Source: Pelagibius sp. CAU 1746
Lineage (GTDB): Bacteria; Pseudomonadota; Alphaproteobacteria; Kiloniellales; Kiloniellaceae
Assembly: GCF_039839785.1 (NCBI RefSeq)
Contig: NZ_JBDOQT010000001.1
Location: 1,426,001 to 1,490,000 of the forward strand
Length of the DNA: 64,000 nucleotides
Reading direction: 5' to 3'
Shown here: piece by piece, positions 63,021 to 64,000 of the stretch
Layout of the letters: each line of letters opens with the position of its first letter
How positions within the stretch are numbered: the stretch's first letter is position 1
Position numbers and translations under genes: made by a program
The notes under the pieces: generated by a model
Databases searched by the model: none
What the model was told of the DNA's origin: nothing
What the model saw: only the letters and a program-made list of their open reading frames with translations

Positions 63021-64000
63021 ATGTCCGACCGTACCCTCGATATCCTGAAGAGCCGGCGCTTCCTGCCGCTGTTCGCGACGCAGTTTCTCGGCGCCTTCAA
63101 CGACAACCTCTTCAAAAACTCCCTGGTGATGCTGATCCTCTTCCGTCTCGCTGCGCCGGGCGGCAGTGTCGGCGGGCTCAGCGGCGAGTTCCTGGTCACC
63201 CTGGCCGGCGGCGTCTTCATCCTGCCCTTCTTCCTCTTCTCCGCCACCGCCGGGCAGCTTGCCGACAAGTACGACAAGGCGAAGATGATCCGCGGCGTCA
63301 AGCTGGCCGAGGTGGCGATCATGGTGCTGGCCGCCCTGGGCTTCGCTTGGGCTCGGGCGGACTTTCTCATCGCCGTGCTGTTTCTCATGGGCACCCAGTC
63401 GGCCTTCTTCGGCCCCTTGAAGTACGGCATCCTGCCGCAGCATCTCGAAACCAGGGAACTGGTCGGCGGCAACGCTCTGATCGAGGCGGCGACTTTCCTC
63501 TCGATCCTGCTCGGCACCATCGCTGGCGGACTCCTGATCCTGACCGAGGGCGGTGTTGCCGTGATCTCCGGCGGGATCGTGGTGGTGGCGCTGCTCGGCT
63601 GGGGGGCCAGCCTGACGATCCCGGCGGCTCCGGCCCCCGCGCCGCAGTTGAAGGTCAATTGGAACTTCGCCTGGGAGACGGGGGAGATCCTGCGGCACGC
63701 CGCGGCGCGCCGCGACATCTTCCTGTCGATCCTCGGCATTTCCTGGTTCTGGCTGGTCGGCGCCACCTTCATCCTGCTCTTCCCGCCCTATGCCAAGGAC
63801 GTATTGGGCGGGGATCAGACTGTGGTGACGCTGTTTCTGACGGTCTTTTCGATCGGCATCGGCGTCGGCTCGCTCGGCTGCGACCGCCTGCTGAAGGGCG
63901 AGGTCTCGGCGCGCACCGTGCCTTTCGGCGCCCTGGGCATGGCGGTCTTCTCCATCGACCTCTACTTCGCCAGCCTCGCCGTGGCGCCGGCCGCGCCGGC
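63021..64000 (+). CDS. LplT-like transporter, probably the N-terminal part of an Aas-type protein (3' end cut)
   Basis: The frame opens at an ATG (63021) and runs off the right edge after about 326 codons. It reads as a major-facilitator protein with RFLPLFATQFLGAFNDNLFKNSLVMLILF at the start, the typical opening of LplT-type lysophospholipid transporters, and GQLADKYDKAKMIRGVKLAEV as the loop between segments 2 and 3. In many proteobacteria this domain is fused to acyltransferase and acyl-ACP synthetase domains (LplT-PlsC-Aas), which remodel lysophospholipids; whether the fusion exists here cannot be seen. It follows the lipase-like gene by 45 bases, a combination that would fit phospholipid repair under TetR control. 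Confidence 0.8.
   Translation, partial: MSDRTLDILKSRRFLPLFATQFLGAFNDNLFKNSLVMLILFRLAAPGGSVGGLSGEFLVTLAGGVFILPFFLFSATAGQLADKYDKAKMIRGVKLAEVAIMVLAALGFAWARADFLIAVLFLMGTQSAFFGPLKYGILPQHLETRELVGGNALIEAATFLSILLGTIAGGLLILTEGGVAVISGGIVVVALLGWGASLTIPAAPAPAPQLKVNWNFAWETGEILRHAAARRDIFLSILGISWFWLVGATFILLFPPYAKDVLGGDQTVVTLFLTVFSIGIGVGSLGCDRLLKGEVSARTVPFGALGMAVFSIDLYFASLAVAPAAP

Overview
This is a GC-rich, gene-dense chromosomal stretch that looks alphaproteobacterial, most like Rhodospirillales or Kiloniellales relatives. That placement is inferred from gene content: a phasin, many periplasmic binding proteins (TRAP and several ABC classes), FNR/FixK-type boxes, the PhnWAY route and a RES/Xre pair. It cannot be fixed from the window alone. 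Nearly all the DNA is coding, in short operons with 1-4 base overlaps. I saw no rRNA, tRNA, CRISPR array, insertion sequence or prophage.

Layout. 1-3.6 kb: a TetR-controlled NMT1/THI5-type ABC importer (permease, binding protein, a dehydrogenase running off the left edge); a 23-base operator-like sequence occurs at both ends of tetR. 3.6-4.8 kb: a RES/Xre toxin-antitoxin pair with its own AT-rich operator. 4.9-13 kb: an AmiC/AmiR amide-sensing antitermination operon whose leader ends in an intrinsic terminator, followed by a Dpp/Opp-type ABC importer and a formamidase/acetamidase. 13-17 kb: a small acidic protein, a thioredoxin-DsbD-like membrane protein, a BON protein, an MgtE-like transporter and a hemerythrin. 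17-22.3 kb: glycerol kinase with two FAD oxidoreductases, divergent from a DeoR/GlpR-type repressor. 22.5-25.6 kb: an orphan TRAP binding protein, a phasin and a glutamate dehydrogenase. 25.6-34.8 kb: a DASS transporter, two universal stress proteins, a decayed nicotinate phosphoribosyltransferase, SlyX, a stand-alone prim-pol protein, an HPF-cold-shock fusion and a Lon-like protease. 34.9-40.2 kb: an overlapping operon of acyl-CoA synthetase, fused 2-oxoacid dehydrogenase E1, lipoyl E2 and acyl carrier protein. 40.7-43.2 kb: a family-3 binding protein divergent from an orphan hybrid-free histidine kinase. 43.3-54.3 kb: a complete 2-aminoethylphosphonate locus (importer, PhnW, PhnA, PhnY and a LysR regulator). 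54.6-61.2 kb: a second phosphonate-class importer PhnDCEE, a DeoR regulator, a HisE-like pyrophosphatase and an NptA-type Na/Pi transporter. 61.4-64 kb: a TetR regulator, a lipase-like hydrolase and the start of an LplT/Aas-type protein.

Three regulatory patterns stand out. First, FNR/FixK-type sites (TTGA-N6-TCAA, five perfect and one with a single mismatch) sit 66-88 bases ahead of the BON, phasin, stress-protein, HPF, Lon and acyl-CoA synthetase genes, suggesting a low-oxygen or survival regulon spread over 13-40 kb. Second, one identical 16-base palindrome (TGTAAG-TTTT-CTTACA) precedes both the PhnDCEE operon and the NptA gene in the same orientation, suggesting an unrecognised regulator shared by phosphorus transporters. 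Third, the AmiC/AmiR leader has the layout of an ANTAR-controlled attenuator. All start codons are chosen from Shine-Dalgarno position, overlaps and family length; alternatives are noted where they matter.
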